Part shown: in pieces, positions 34,233-41,783 of the stretch | How the letters are laid out: each line of letters starts with the position of its first letter | Numbering within the stretch: position 1 is the stretch's first letter | Assembly: GCF_009735685.1 (NCBI RefSeq) | Contig: NZ_WHPN01000262.1 | Location: 1-53,630, forward strand | Origin: Streptomyces lycii | GTDB lineage: Bacteria > Actinomycetota > Actinomycetes > Streptomycetales > Streptomycetaceae | Direction: 5' to 3' | Length of the DNA stretch: 53,630 nt | Notes under the pieces: model-generated | The model's database searches: none | The model's input: the letters and a program-made list of their open reading frames with translations, nothing else | What the model was told of the DNA's origin: nothing | Translations under genes and position numbers: made by a program

Positions 34233-34311
34233 CGGCGGCGCGCCCGTCCCCGTCCGGCGGCGCGCCCGTCCCCGTCCGGCGGCGCGCCCGTCCTCCTCCG
34301 GCGGCGCGCCC
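34233..34311. repeat. 22-bp tandem repeat, 3.6 copies
   Basis: Units starting CGGCGGCGCGCCCGTCC lie at 34233, 34255, 34277 and 34299, between the methyltransferase 3' end and the PPOX start. Confidence 0.88.
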
Positions 34312-34346
34312 GCGTCACCGCGCAGGCCGCCGCCCCGCGCGCAGGC

Positions 34347-35834
34347 TCAGACCGCGGCCAGCTCCAGAAGGGCGACCGCGCCCGCGCGGTGCACCCCCAG
34401 GACCGTCAGACCGGCCGTCCGGGCGAGATCCGTCAGCGCGGGGACGTCGCGTTCCCGGCCGCCGAGGTACATGAGCATCCACATGTCCATCTCGGTGCTC
34501 GGCTCCTCGCCCTCGGCCCCGATGCGCTCCGCGACGAAGACCGAACCGCCCCGGCCCGCCGCCTCCGCGCAGCGGCGCAGGATCCGTACCGCGTCCCGGT
34601 CGTTCCAGTCGTGCAGCACCGACGACAGCAGATACCCGCCCGCACCCGCCGGGACCTCCTCGAAGAAGTCGCCCGCCACGGCGTCCGCGCGGTCCGCCAG
34701 CCCGGCCTCGGCCAGCTTCCTCCGGGCCCCCTCCACGGGGCCGGGCAGGTCGAACACGGTGCCCCGCAGGCCGGGATGGGCGCGCAGCACCGCGCCGAGC
34801 AGGGCGCCGCTGCCGCCGCCCACGTCGACGAGGTGCCCGGTCCGCCCCCAGTCGTACGCCGTCGCGACCAGCTGCGCCATCTCGCCGGTGAAGAACGCCA
34901 TCGCCGCGTCGAACGACGCCGAGCGCTCCGGGTCGGCGGCCAGGTCCTCCCAGAAGGTCCGGCCGAAGTACGCGCTGAAAGCCGTCTCGCCCGTACGGAT
35001 CGTGTGCGGCATCTCGACGACGGACAGCACGGCGCGCCCGACGGCGTTCGTGACGTCCAGCCGGGCGCGCACCATGTCCGGATGGTCGTCACGCAGGGCC
35101 TCGCCCTGCTCGGTGAGGGCGTACCGGTCGGGATCCGTGCCGACCCGGTCGAGGACACCGGCGTACGCCAGATGCCGCAGCATCCGGGCGAGGGCGTCGG
35201 GGTGCGCTTCCACGGCGGCGGCGAGCGCCGGCGCGGTGTCGGTGCCGGCCGCGATGTGGTCGGCCAGGCGGAGCGTCGCGGCGACGCGCACCGTCATGGG
35301 GGTGAGGATGTCCGCGGTCTCCCAGATCCCGGAGCCCCAGATCCCGGGGGTGCGGCCCTTGGACTCCGGCTCCGCCCTGTCCGGTACGGCTTCGCCCGGG
35401 GTGGCGGGGTCCGGGGCTGCGGGGTCGGGAGTCGCGGGGTCGGGGGATGCGGGATCGGGGGATGCGGGATCGGGGGTTGCGGGATCGGGGGTTGCCGGGT
35501 CCGGGGTCGCCGGGGTGGGGGGTGCGGGGTCCGGGGCCGCGGGATCGGGGGCCGCCGGTTCCGGAGTCCCCGGGGCCGGGACTGCCGGATCCGGGGTCGT
35601 CGGGCCCGGGACTGCCGGATCCGGGACTGCCGGGTCCGGGGCGTCTTCGTCCCGGGCCGCTTCGTCACCGGCTGCCGTTCGGGCCGGTATCGCCCGGTCC
35701 CCGGCGGCTCGGGCCGGGGGCGGTTCGGGCCGGGACCCTCGCCCGGCAGTTGATCCGGCCCCGGCTCCCCGGACCGGTATCGCTCCGTCCCCCTCCGAGG
35801 GCTCGTTCCCCGGCGCCTGCTGGGTTTCCGTCAC
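34347..35834 (-). CDS. SAM-dependent O-methyltransferase with long PDPAx repeat N-terminus
   Basis: 495 aa. The C-terminal ~330 residues form a plant-type O-methyltransferase: dimerisation helices (DILTPMTVRVAATLRLADHIAAG), SAM loop LVDVGGGSGALLGAVL (~335-350), acidic loop FDLPGPVEGA and general base His408 in SSVLHDWNDRDAVRILRR. It would methylate a hydroxyl of a small aromatic or polyketide-like compound. Residues ~66-146 are sixteen pentapeptides of the PDPAT/PDPAV type, encoded by a 15-base repeat (35397-35639). The GTG at 35834 has GGGGAG upstream, so the repeat is translated if that start is right. Confidence 0.85.
   Translation of the reverse strand: MTETQQAPGNEPSEGDGAIPVRGAGAGSTAGRGSRPEPPPARAAGDRAIPARTAAGDEAARDEDAPDPAVPDPAVPGPTTPDPAVPAPGTPEPAAPDPAAPDPAPPTPATPDPATPDPATPDPASPDPASPDPATPDPAAPDPATPGEAVPDRAEPESKGRTPGIWGSGIWETADILTPMTVRVAATLRLADHIAAGTDTAPALAAAVEAHPDALARMLRHLAYAGVLDRVGTDPDRYALTEQGEALRDDHPDMVRARLDVTNAVGRAVLSVVEMPHTIRTGETAFSAYFGRTFWEDLAADPERSASFDAAMAFFTGEMAQLVATAYDWGRTGHLVDVGGGSGALLGAVLRAHPGLRGTVFDLPGPVEGARRKLAEAGLADRADAVAGDFFEEVPAGAGGYLLSSVLHDWNDRDAVRILRRCAEAAGRGGSVFVAERIGAEGEEPSTEMDMWMLMYLGGRERDVPALTDLARTAGLTVLGVHRAGAVALLELAAV
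35397..35639. repeat. Intragenic 15-bp repeat encoding PDPAx
   Basis: About 16 in-frame units of the type GCGGGATCGGGGGTT on the plus strand (gene on minus). A proline at every fifth residue predicts an extended, rod-like tether. Confidence 0.88.
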
Positions 35835-35984
35835 CGCGCGCTCCCCTCGCTGGTCGATGTGGAGCCAAGCTAACCGGGCTGCCGGTGACCACAAGCCCGG
35901 GCGGACGGGCGGATCCGGCGGCGTACGCCAATGTGCGTAGGCGGAGACGAGGAGCGGTGGGTCCCAACCCCCGGGGGCGGGCCC

Positions 35985-36262
35985 GGTTCTCAGGAGCCGC
36001 GAGCCCCGGCCCCAGGGGCGGCGGCCCCGATCTCAGGGGCGGCGGGACCCGGCTCCAGAGCGGCGGGCCCGGTCTCAGGAGCCGCGGACCCCCGGCTCCA
36101 GGACGGCGGGCTCCGGGCTCAAGGGCGGCGGGCCCCGCTCTCAGGAGCGGCGGAGCCCCGGCTCCAGGACGGCGGGCTCCGGGCTCAAGGGCGGCGGGCC
36201 CCGCTCTCAGGGGCGGCGAGTCCCAACCCCGGCGGCGGGGCCCGGTTCTCAGGGGCGGCGGC
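35985..36262. repeat. Degenerate ~22-bp array with a 66-bp higher-order unit, ending in the cupin stop
   Basis: CTCAGGRGCSGCG units recur about ten times. A 56-base segment is identical at 36090-36145 and 36156-36211. The last unit (TTCTCAGGGGCGGCGG) contains the cupin stop (complement at 36249-36251). The array occupies most of the 35835-36248 gap. Confidence 0.85.
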
Positions 36263-36647
36263 CGATGCGCATCCCCGGACGGCGGCGGTGCACCGTCAGA
36301 TACGACAGGCCGGCCTCTCCCGCGGTGAGGCTGCGGCTCGAACCGTGCGGCAGCCAGATCAGCCTGCCCTCGGCGAGACGGTGCGGGCCGTCCGAGCCGT
36401 CCAGCGTGCCGTCGCCCGCGACGACCAGGAACAGCACGTCCAGGTCCGGCTCGGCGTGCGTGTCCACCCGCTGCCGCGGCGGCAGGCGCACGACGTTGGC
36501 GTCGAGCTGGCGGCCGGGCTCGGCCAGCTTCCACAGGGCACCGGCGGCCGTTTCGTCCGCTCCGCCCCCGGTCGGCTCACGGATGTCGCACAGGTCGCGC
36601 GGTACGGGCGTCTCAGCCGGGTCCGGCTGCTCGGACGACGAGGTCAC
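36249..36647 (-). CDS. Cupin-domain protein
   Basis: 132 aa. WKLAEPGRQLDANVVRLPPRQRVDTHAEPDLDVLFLVVAGDGTLDGSDGPHRLAEGRLIWLPHGSSRSLTAG is a single cupin barrel; the first motif (H-x-E-x-D) and second motif (L-P-H-x-S) suggest one metal site with partial ligands. Function is unknown. GTG start with AAGGAG eight bases upstream. It lies 64 bases downstream of the DUF488 gene on the same strand, so they may be co-transcribed. Confidence 0.85.
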   Translation of the reverse strand: MTSSSEQPDPAETPVPRDLCDIREPTGGGADETAAGALWKLAEPGRQLDANVVRLPPRQRVDTHAEPDLDVLFLVVAGDGTLDGSDGPHRLAEGRLIWLPHGSSRSLTAGEAGLSYLTVHRRRPGMRIGRRP

Positions 36648-36711
36648 GGTGCTGCTCCTTCTCGCGCTTCATCCGGTGCCGGCCGCGTCGTTGCCGCCGC
36701 CGCCGGCCCCG

Positions 36712-37296
36712 TCATTGTCTCCTCCGGCCGCCGCGGTCCCCGCCACCGGGCCCGCCGGTCCCCTCGAGTACGTCGTAGACGAGCAGGCCGTCGTCCCGTA
36801 CCCGGGCTCCGGGGGTCGGCGGATGGGCGGTCAGTCGCCCGTCGTGCGCCAGGTGGAGGGCCTCGGATCCCCGTGCGAGCACGGCGAAGTCGGCGATCAG
36901 CCGCCGGTGGCAGCGCCACCACACCGCCTCACCGCACATGACGGCCGTCCGGGCGGTGCCGGCCTGCCGCAGCAGCTCGTCCATGGCGGCGACGAAATCC
37001 GGGTCCCGGGTGTGGCCCGCGTAGCCGCGGAAGGAGGCGTTCTCCCAGAAGACGTCGGGTGAGTCCGGTGCCGCCTTGCGGAAGCCGCCGAGCCGCTTCT
37101 CCCACCGGTAGCCGAGGCCCTGCTCCGGCATCCACCGGCTCAGCGCCTCGCGGGCCACGTCCGGGTTCCGCCGGCTGCCGGGCGCGGTGCGGACGTCGAC
37201 GACGGCCTCGACACCGGCGCCGTGCAGCAGCTCGGTCAGTTCCCCGCGCGCCAGGGTGCCGTGCCCGAAGGTCAGCAGCGGTGTGATCTTCTGCAT
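36712..37296 (-). CDS. DUF488 family protein
   Basis: 194 aa. ITPLLTFGHGTLARGELTELLHGAGVEAVVDVRTAPGSRRNP is the DUF488 start (the FGHGT/S...DVR pattern). GYRWEKRLGGFRK, WENASFRGYAGH and AVMCGEAVWWRCHRRLIAD with the conserved CGE..CHR motif complete it. The biochemical role is not established. A minus-strand CACACT seven bases before the ATG may be a leaderless -10. Confidence 0.87.
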   Translation of the reverse strand: MQKITPLLTFGHGTLARGELTELLHGAGVEAVVDVRTAPGSRRNPDVAREALSRWMPEQGLGYRWEKRLGGFRKAAPDSPDVFWENASFRGYAGHTRDPDFVAAMDELLRQAGTARTAVMCGEAVWWRCHRRLIADFAVLARGSEALHLAHDGRLTAHPPTPGARVRDDGLLVYDVLEGTGGPGGGDRGGRRRQ

Positions 37297-37675
37297 GCCT
37301 GCCAGTGTGCCGCCGGCCCGGTCCGCCGCCGGGTCACCGTGCGGCCACCGGTGCGGCGAGTCGCCGTGGACCGTGCCCACCGCGGGTCGGCGACGGGCTG
37401 TTCCCACCCGGTCGGCGACGGGCCGCGGCACCGGTCGGGCACCGGTCCGCCGGGGCACCGTGGCGGGCTCCGCGTCGCCTGCGGCGGCCCCCGCTCCCGG
37501 GTCGGCGGGGCACCGGGTCGGTGAGGCTCGCACCCGGGTCGGTGAGGCTCGCCCCCGGGACGGCGGGGCCCTGGGTTGGCCCGGGCGCAGGTCGGCCCGG
37601 ATCCCAGGTCGGCCGGATCCCAGGTCGGCCCGGTCCCGTGTCGGCGAGCCCCGCGTGCGGCCCCGCGTGCGCCCC

Positions 37676-37763
37676 CGTGGACGGGGCCCGTGGGCTGCCC
37701 CGTGGACGGGGCCCGTGGACGGGGCCCGTGGACGAAGCCCGTGGACGAAGCCCGTGGGCTGCG
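37676..37763. repeat. 13-bp tandem repeat CGTGGACGGGGCC in the 37297-37882 gap
   Basis: Units occur at 37676, 37689 (12 bases), 37701, 37714, 37727 and 37740. Other short repeats (GTCGGTGAGGCTCGC at ~37519 and ~37540; CCCAGGTCGGCC near 37590-37635) fill the rest of the gap. No gene is seen. Confidence 0.82.
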
Positions 37764-37882
37764 CGCCGTGGACGGGCCCGCTGCGGACAGCCCCGGGACG
37801 GGCCCCGAGTACGCTTCCTGCGGACTGCCTCCGAGAACGGCCCTCGCGCCCGCGCGAACGGCCCGCCGAGCCGAACGGCCGT

Positions 37883-38314
37883 CTACAGCGGCTGCCAGGT
37901 CCCGTCGCAGCACATGTAGAGCTTCTCCCGCACCGATCGCCCGAAGGCCGGTTCCGTACAGGTCTCGCTCGGGTCGATGGTCTCCACCTCCTCGCCCCCG
38001 ATGGCGTACGCGGTGAGCGTGGAGTCCCCCGTGTCCCTGATCTCCCCCTGGTGCGAGTCGCAGGAGTCCGCCCACGCGTCCTCGAACTCGCCGACCGGCC
38101 CGGGGGACCGCTCCGCCACCGGCTCGTCCTCCGGCGCGGCCGCCGCGGCGTCGGGGGGCGGTGTCGTGTCGTACGGCACCGTGTTGGTGGCGCAGGCCCC
38201 CGTCAGCAGCACGGCGGCACAGACCGCCGACAGCAAAGCGGCCGCCCGCCCCGCGCGCCCGGCCGCTGACCGCCCCGCGCGCCCGGCCCTCGGTCCGCCG
38301 ATTCCGCCCGTCAT
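37883..38314 (-). CDS. Small lipoprotein, unknown function
   Basis: 143 aa. Arg-rich N-region, a hydrophobic stretch (AAALLSAVCAAVLLTGAC) and a lipobox with Cys41. The mature part is acidic and has six further Cys (ADSCDSHQGE, ETCTEPAF, MCCDGTWQPL), implying disulfides. I do not recognise the family. The ATG has GGAGGGGGAG upstream. Three GGCCGTTC units follow the TAG stop. Confidence 0.75.
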   Translation of the reverse strand: MTGGIGGPRAGRAGRSAAGRAGRAAALLSAVCAAVLLTGACATNTVPYDTTPPPDAAAAAPEDEPVAERSPGPVGEFEDAWADSCDSHQGEIRDTGDSTLTAYAIGGEEVETIDPSETCTEPAFGRSVREKLYMCCDGTWQPL

Positions 38315-38397
38315 CCGTTCAACTCCCCCTCCGACGCCCCTCCGGACGCCTCTCCGGACGTCCGTTCCGCACGCCCTGCCTACGGCCTGTCGACGCG

Positions 38398-38516
38398 CCG
38401 TCCGTACGGCAACCCGTACGCGCCGTCCGTACGCCGCCACCCGTACGCGCCGGTACGCGCCGCCTTCCGTACCCGCCACCTTCCGTACGCGCCAAATCCG
38501 TACGCGCCGTCCTGGC
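38398..38516. repeat. Interspersed CCGTACGCGCC repeats
   Basis: At least six degenerate copies of an 11-20 base unit with core CCGTACGCGCC lie between the lipoprotein start and the glutaredoxin-like gene end. Confidence 0.75.
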
Positions 38517-38578
38517 GGCCCTCCCGGTGAACGGAGCCTGCGCGGGCCCGGCCCGCGCGGTCCCGCGCTTGGTGTCCT

Positions 38579-38848
38579 TCAGCTCCGGGCCTGCGGGGCA
38601 CGTTCGCGCACGGCCCGCAGCAGCCGCCGGATCGACGGGTTCACCATCGCCTCACCGGCGACGGTCACCGTCGGCACGGTCTCGTTCCCGTCCGCGACCG
38701 AACGGACGAACGCCGCCGCGTCGGGGTCCTTCCAGATGTTCCTCTCGGTGCGCCGCACCCGCAGCAGCCGCAGTTGGAGCCGCAGCTTCATGCAGAAGGG
38801 GCAGCCGGGCCGCCAGTAGACGACCACACCGTCGCGATTCTCGTTCAC
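38579..38848 (-). CDS. Glutaredoxin-like protein (mycoredoxin type)
   Basis: This 89-aa protein contains VVVYWRPGCPFCMKLRLQLRLLRV with a CPFC redox centre, then NETVPTVTVAGEAMVNPS with the cis-Pro of the thioredoxin fold. Mycoredoxins reduce mixed disulfides of mycothiol in actinomycetes. GTG start with a weak GGGTGGG site. The gene stands alone between repeats. Confidence 0.85.
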   Translation of the reverse strand: MNENRDGVVVYWRPGCPFCMKLRLQLRLLRVRRTERNIWKDPDAAAFVRSVADGNETVPTVTVAGEAMVNPSIRRLLRAVRERAPQARS

Positions 38849-39099
38849 AGTCCCACCCGTCTCCGGAAGCCGGGGTCCAGCGTAAGGGCGCCGGCTGCCC
38901 GGACGGGCCGGACGGCCCTGCCCGGCCGGGCCGAACGGCAGGCCCCGGGGCCGGGCGTGCGGGCCCGCAGGGTCCGGCCCTCCCCCTCTCGGGCCGGACC
39001 CGTCGGTCCCGTTCTCATCGGCCCGGCACTCCGTCCCCCGTACGGGTCCCGGTCCGTGTCCCGGATCGCGGCCCCTCCGCCGCCCCCGGAACCGTGCCG

Positions 39100-39585
39100 T
39101 CAGGTGCGTCCGGACGCGACCGTGACCGCGGCGGCGACAGTCAGCCCCGCGGTCGCGGCCGTGGCCACGATCCCCGTTTTCACCAGCCCCGGTCCGGGAC
39201 CGGGCTCCCCCCGTGCGTCAACGCGCCGCGGCCTGACGAAGGCCGCCGCCTCCGACCCGAACGCGGCGACGATGAGCACGGCACCGAGCAGCACGCCCCA
39301 GGCGGAGCGCACCAGCGCGATGCCGGCGGTACCGGCGGCGACCGCCACCAGCGAGAGCAGCCTGGGCACCAGGCCCGGGGCCGGTGACGGGCCGCCGCCG
39401 GCCACCGTACGGTCGTCCGAGGGCTCCCCCGAGTCCTCGTCCGCGACCGCCAGCCTCAGGATCGCGGCCTTGGTGGCCGCCCAGTCCTCCTCGTCCCCCG
39501 TCTGGTGTTCGACTATGTCCGCGTCTGCTTTCCTCAGGTGCTGCACGAGGGCGTGATCCGTCCCCCGGCTCGGCACATTCGACAT
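39100..39585 (-). CDS. Small membrane protein of unknown function
   Basis: 161 aa. The N-terminal ~60 residues are soluble and acidic (HALVQHLRKADADIVEHQTGDEEDWAATKAAILRLA). Two adjacent hydrophobic helices follow (LVPRLLSLVAVAAGTAGIAL, AWGVLLGAVLIVAAFGSEAAAF), then a third (GIVATAATAGLTVAAAVTVA). GGAGGAAG precedes the ATG. It is next to the sigma factor gene but separated by a strong terminator. No zinc-anti-sigma HxxxCxxC motif is present, so a role as anti-sigma factor is only speculation. Confidence 0.75.
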   Translation of the reverse strand: MSNVPSRGTDHALVQHLRKADADIVEHQTGDEEDWAATKAAILRLAVADEDSGEPSDDRTVAGGGPSPAPGLVPRLLSLVAVAAGTAGIALVRSAWGVLLGAVLIVAAFGSEAAAFVRPRRVDARGEPGPGPGLVKTGIVATAATAGLTVAAAVTVASGRT

Positions 39586-39631
39586 GCTTCCTCCGTGTAT
39601 GGCAGCAGTGGGATCCCGATAGACCCCGGCC

Positions 39632-39667
39632 CGGGGTCACGGGCGGCCGGCGCCGCCCGTGACCCCG
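39632..39667 (-). terminator. Very strong hairpin terminator after the sigma factor gene
   Basis: A perfect 16-base stem (CGGGGTCACGGGCGGC at 39632-39647 and its complement at 39652-39667) with a 4-base loop lies 10 bases after the sigma gene stop. Confidence 0.85.
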
Positions 39668-39676
39668 AAGCACGGC

Positions 39677-40289
39677 CTACCCGAAAGCGCCGTCGGCACG
39701 GTGCCGCTCGACCTTGGCCCTCGCGTTGCTGAAGGTGCCCCTCGCGTTGCTCACGCTGATGCCCAGGGCCACGGCTATCTCGGCATGGGGAAGTAACCAG
39801 ACCTCGCGCAGCACGAACACGTCGAACTCCCGGGGCCCCAGCACCGACCGGAGGATCTCGACCGCGCTGCGGGCCTCGGCCGTCGTGACGGCCTTGAGTT
39901 CGGTGTCCTCGGCGAACAGCAGTTCGCTGTGCGCCGGGAGTTCCGCCACGGTGATCTCGCGTTTCCGCGCGCGGTAGTGGTTGACGATGTGGTTCCGGAC
40001 GACACGCAGCCCGTAGCGGAGCGCCTCCTCCTCCGTGAGCCCCGACTTCTGCCACACCGCGACACAGCCGGTCTGGGCGATGTCCCGCGCGTCCGGCTCG
40101 TTCATGCCGCGGAACCGCGCGAAGCGCTGGAAGCGGGAGTAGAGCGTCTTGAAGCCCTGTTCCGAGATGCCCGGCGGCCCTGCCGGGCGGTGGGGCCCGG
40201 TGCGCCGCCGGAGCCGGCACCTTCACCGCCGGCGGGGGCGCCTCGCCCGATGCGTCGTCAGCCGGATCCGGTACCAGTTCTGTGGTCAT
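39677..40289 (-). CDS. ECF-like sigma-70 family factor, apparently frameshifted near 40171
   Basis: The ATG at 40289 has AGGAGG seven bases upstream and begins MTTELVPDPADDASGEAPPP. The sigma domains are in another frame: FKTLYSRFQRFARFRGMNEPDARDIAQTGCVAVWQKSG (region 2) and LGPREFDVFVLREVWLLPHAEIAVALGISVSNARGTFSNARAKVERH (region 4 HTH). Removing one G from the run at 40170-40172 joins the frames. The sigma frame has no start codon before 40105, which would cut into region 2. Either the assembly has an extra base or the gene is damaged. It is translationally coupled to the gene upstream. Confidence 0.7.
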
Positions 40290-40665
40290 GTGCGGTCCTC
40301 CTAGGTGCCGGAACGACGGGAATTCCGGCCTGACGGGAGGTACTCGTACGAGAGGGCGGAAACGCTCGGTCGGACACGCCCGCCGACTCGTCGCGCCAGG
40401 CGTCCGCGCGCGCCCTCCTGCGCTTCCGGACCTTCTTGGCGATCCAGCCGGTGGCCGCGTAGAGCGCGGTGGCGAGCGCGGCCCCGGCCGTGGTCATCGG
40501 TCCGTCCTGCACCATGCCGTACTGGTAGAGGGCCGTGACCAGACTGCCGGTCCCCAGGGCGGCCGTGACGGCCGCCCCGGTGGCGCAGCAGGCGTCGACG
40601 CGCCGGTCGATCCGGTCGAGCCGCCGTTCCATGGCTGCGTGCTCCGGGCGGGGGCAGAGGGACAT
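40258..40665 (-). CDS. Small two-helix membrane protein, coupled to the sigma gene
   Basis: 135 aa as read. PRPEHAAMERRLDRIDRRVDACCATGAAVTAALGTGSLVTALYQYGMVQDGPMTTAGAALATALYAATGWIAKKVRKRRRARADAWRDE has a short coiled coil and two membrane helices. CAGGAG precedes the ATG. The final ~45 residues have poor codon bias. The next frame over reads SVSALSYEYLPSGRNSRRSGT and stops at 40301, inside the sigma gene's ribosome site, which looks like the natural end. A single-base indel near 40385 is therefore possible. Function is unknown. Confidence 0.68.
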   Translation of the reverse strand: MSLCPRPEHAAMERRLDRIDRRVDACCATGAAVTAALGTGSLVTALYQYGMVQDGPMTTAGAALATALYAATGWIAKKVRKRRRARADAWRDESAGVSDRAFPPSRTSTSRQAGIPVVPAPRRTAHDHRTGTGSG

Positions 40666-40791
40666 CGCTACTCCTGGACTGTCTCGGTCCTGTGCGTCCG
40701 GCTCGGCTCGCCGGTTGCCCGGGAGATCGGTGCCGGAGCCCGAAGTGCGCAGTGGCGGCGCCAGGTGTGCTCCATGTCACGGCGGGAGGGT

Positions 40792-41472
40792 TCAGCCGGG
40801 GACGATCTCGCCGTTCTCGATGTGGAAGCGGTGGACGTCCGAGCAGCCGATGGACGGGGTGATCAGCAGGCTGACCGCGATCGGCGCGTCGCCCGCACTC
40901 GACGTGGAGAACTCGCAGACCGCGCCGCTGCCGGTCAGCGGGTACCAGAACCAGCCGCCGCGCTCGCCCACGACCACCCGGTCCTCCGGGATCCAGCCGC
41001 CGCCGTCGTGGACGAAGGTCGCGAGCCGGACCGTGGCGGCGGTCCCGTCCCCGGCGGAGCGGACGGCGGTCAGGGTGATGCGGCGGTCCTCGCCGAGGGT
41101 CGACGAGGCGATCAACTGCCGCTCCGGGGCGGCGGCGGGGCGCTGGTGGTCCGTCGCGGCCGCCGTCGGGGCGCCCGGCAGTAAGGTGGCGCCGCACAGC
41201 GCGGCCCCGGCGAGCGCGGTGAACAGCGGCCGGCGGGCCGCGGTGCGCATGGCGCGGCCGGCGAGCGGGGTACGGGCCGCCGCTCCACCGGGGGCCGGGG
41301 TGCCGGGGTTCGCCGTCGCGGTGCGGGAGTCCGCCGTGCCGGTGCCGGAGTTCGCCCTCGCGGTGCGGGAGTCCGCGCCGGCAGTGCGGGAATTCGGTGC
41401 TGTGGTCCGCGAGTTCGTCGTCGCGGTCCGGGCGTTCGTCGTGCCGGTGCGGGAGTTCGTCGTCGTCCTCAT
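40792..41472 (-). CDS. Putative exported protein with heptapeptide-repeat N-terminus
   Basis: 226 aa from the ATG at 41472 (GAAGGA seven bases upstream). Residues ~6-61 are eight heptads such as NSRTGTT, NARTATT, DSRTARA (21-base repeat at 41290-41457). Then comes what looks like an ordinary signal peptide (MRTAARRPLFTALAGAALCGATLLPGAPTAAA) and a ~105-residue mature domain with two Cys (GAVCEFS, SIGCSDVHRFHIENGEIVPG). This end resembles subtilisin-inhibitor-like secreted proteins. An internal ATG at 41250 without ribosome site would give just the export form. Confidence 0.7.
   Translation of the reverse strand: MRTTTNSRTGTTNARTATTNSRTTAPNSRTAGADSRTARANSGTGTADSRTATANPGTPAPGGAAARTPLAGRAMRTAARRPLFTALAGAALCGATLLPGAPTAAATDHQRPAAAPERQLIASSTLGEDRRITLTAVRSAGDGTAATVRLATFVHDGGGWIPEDRVVVGERGGWFWYPLTGSGAVCEFSTSSAGDAPIAVSLLITPSIGCSDVHRFHIENGEIVPG
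41290..41457. repeat. Intragenic 21-bp repeat x8 right after a start codon
   Basis: In-frame units encode N/D-S-R-T-x-x-x heptads in the N-terminus of the exported protein. The minus strand is coding. Confidence 0.82.
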
Positions 41473-41659
41473 CGGTCTGTCCTTCCGGTGCGGGAGCGGC
41501 GGCACGGGCGGACGCATGTCCGTTCCGCCGGTAAAGCGCGCCTTTGCGCTCCTCCTCCGGGGAGACCCGCGGCGGACCGGTTCGGTTGCACGGACTCACC
41601 CGTCCGGCCCCGCGGCCGGCGCGCGGGGAGAGTCCCCGGAATCGACGCTGTTCGAACCG

Positions 41660-41688
41660 TTGACCCGCCCGCACACCACTCCTAGTGT
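41660..41688 (+). promoter_or_regulatory. Promoter of the MFS transporter gene
   Basis: TTGACC (41660-41665) and TAGTGT (41683-41688) with a 17-base spacer give a good Streptomyces housekeeping promoter, about 95 bases before the MFS start. Confidence 0.65.
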
Positions 41689-41702
41689 TTCCGCCGTTCG
41701 GC

Positions 41703-41737
41703 GTTCGATATAGCAGATGTCATTCGCAATACCGAAC
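41703..41737 (+). promoter_or_regulatory. Candidate operator in the MFS leader
   Basis: GTTCGATAT (41703-41711) and ATACCGAAC (41729-41737) form an inverted repeat with 8 of 9 matched bases; TTCG-N6-CGAA (41723-41736) is a nested dyad. Their position just downstream of the expected transcription start fits a repressor, such as an IclR- or GntR-type protein, none of which is adjacent. Confidence 0.45.
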
Positions 41738-41783
41738 AACGTACGGGGCGTCAGAGCACAGGGAACGTCGAGGGAGCCGCGCG

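Noticed and set aside
34347..35834. Methyltransferase plus SnoaL-like genes as a polyketide cluster
   Set aside because: They are 15 kb apart, separately regulated, and no synthase, carrier protein or tailoring cluster is present.
39534..40289. 251-codon frame from the sigma gene's ATG read straight through
   Set aside because: After about 40171 it leaves the sigma motifs and becomes His/Arg/Gly-rich; I treat it as the result of the frameshift rather than a separate protein.
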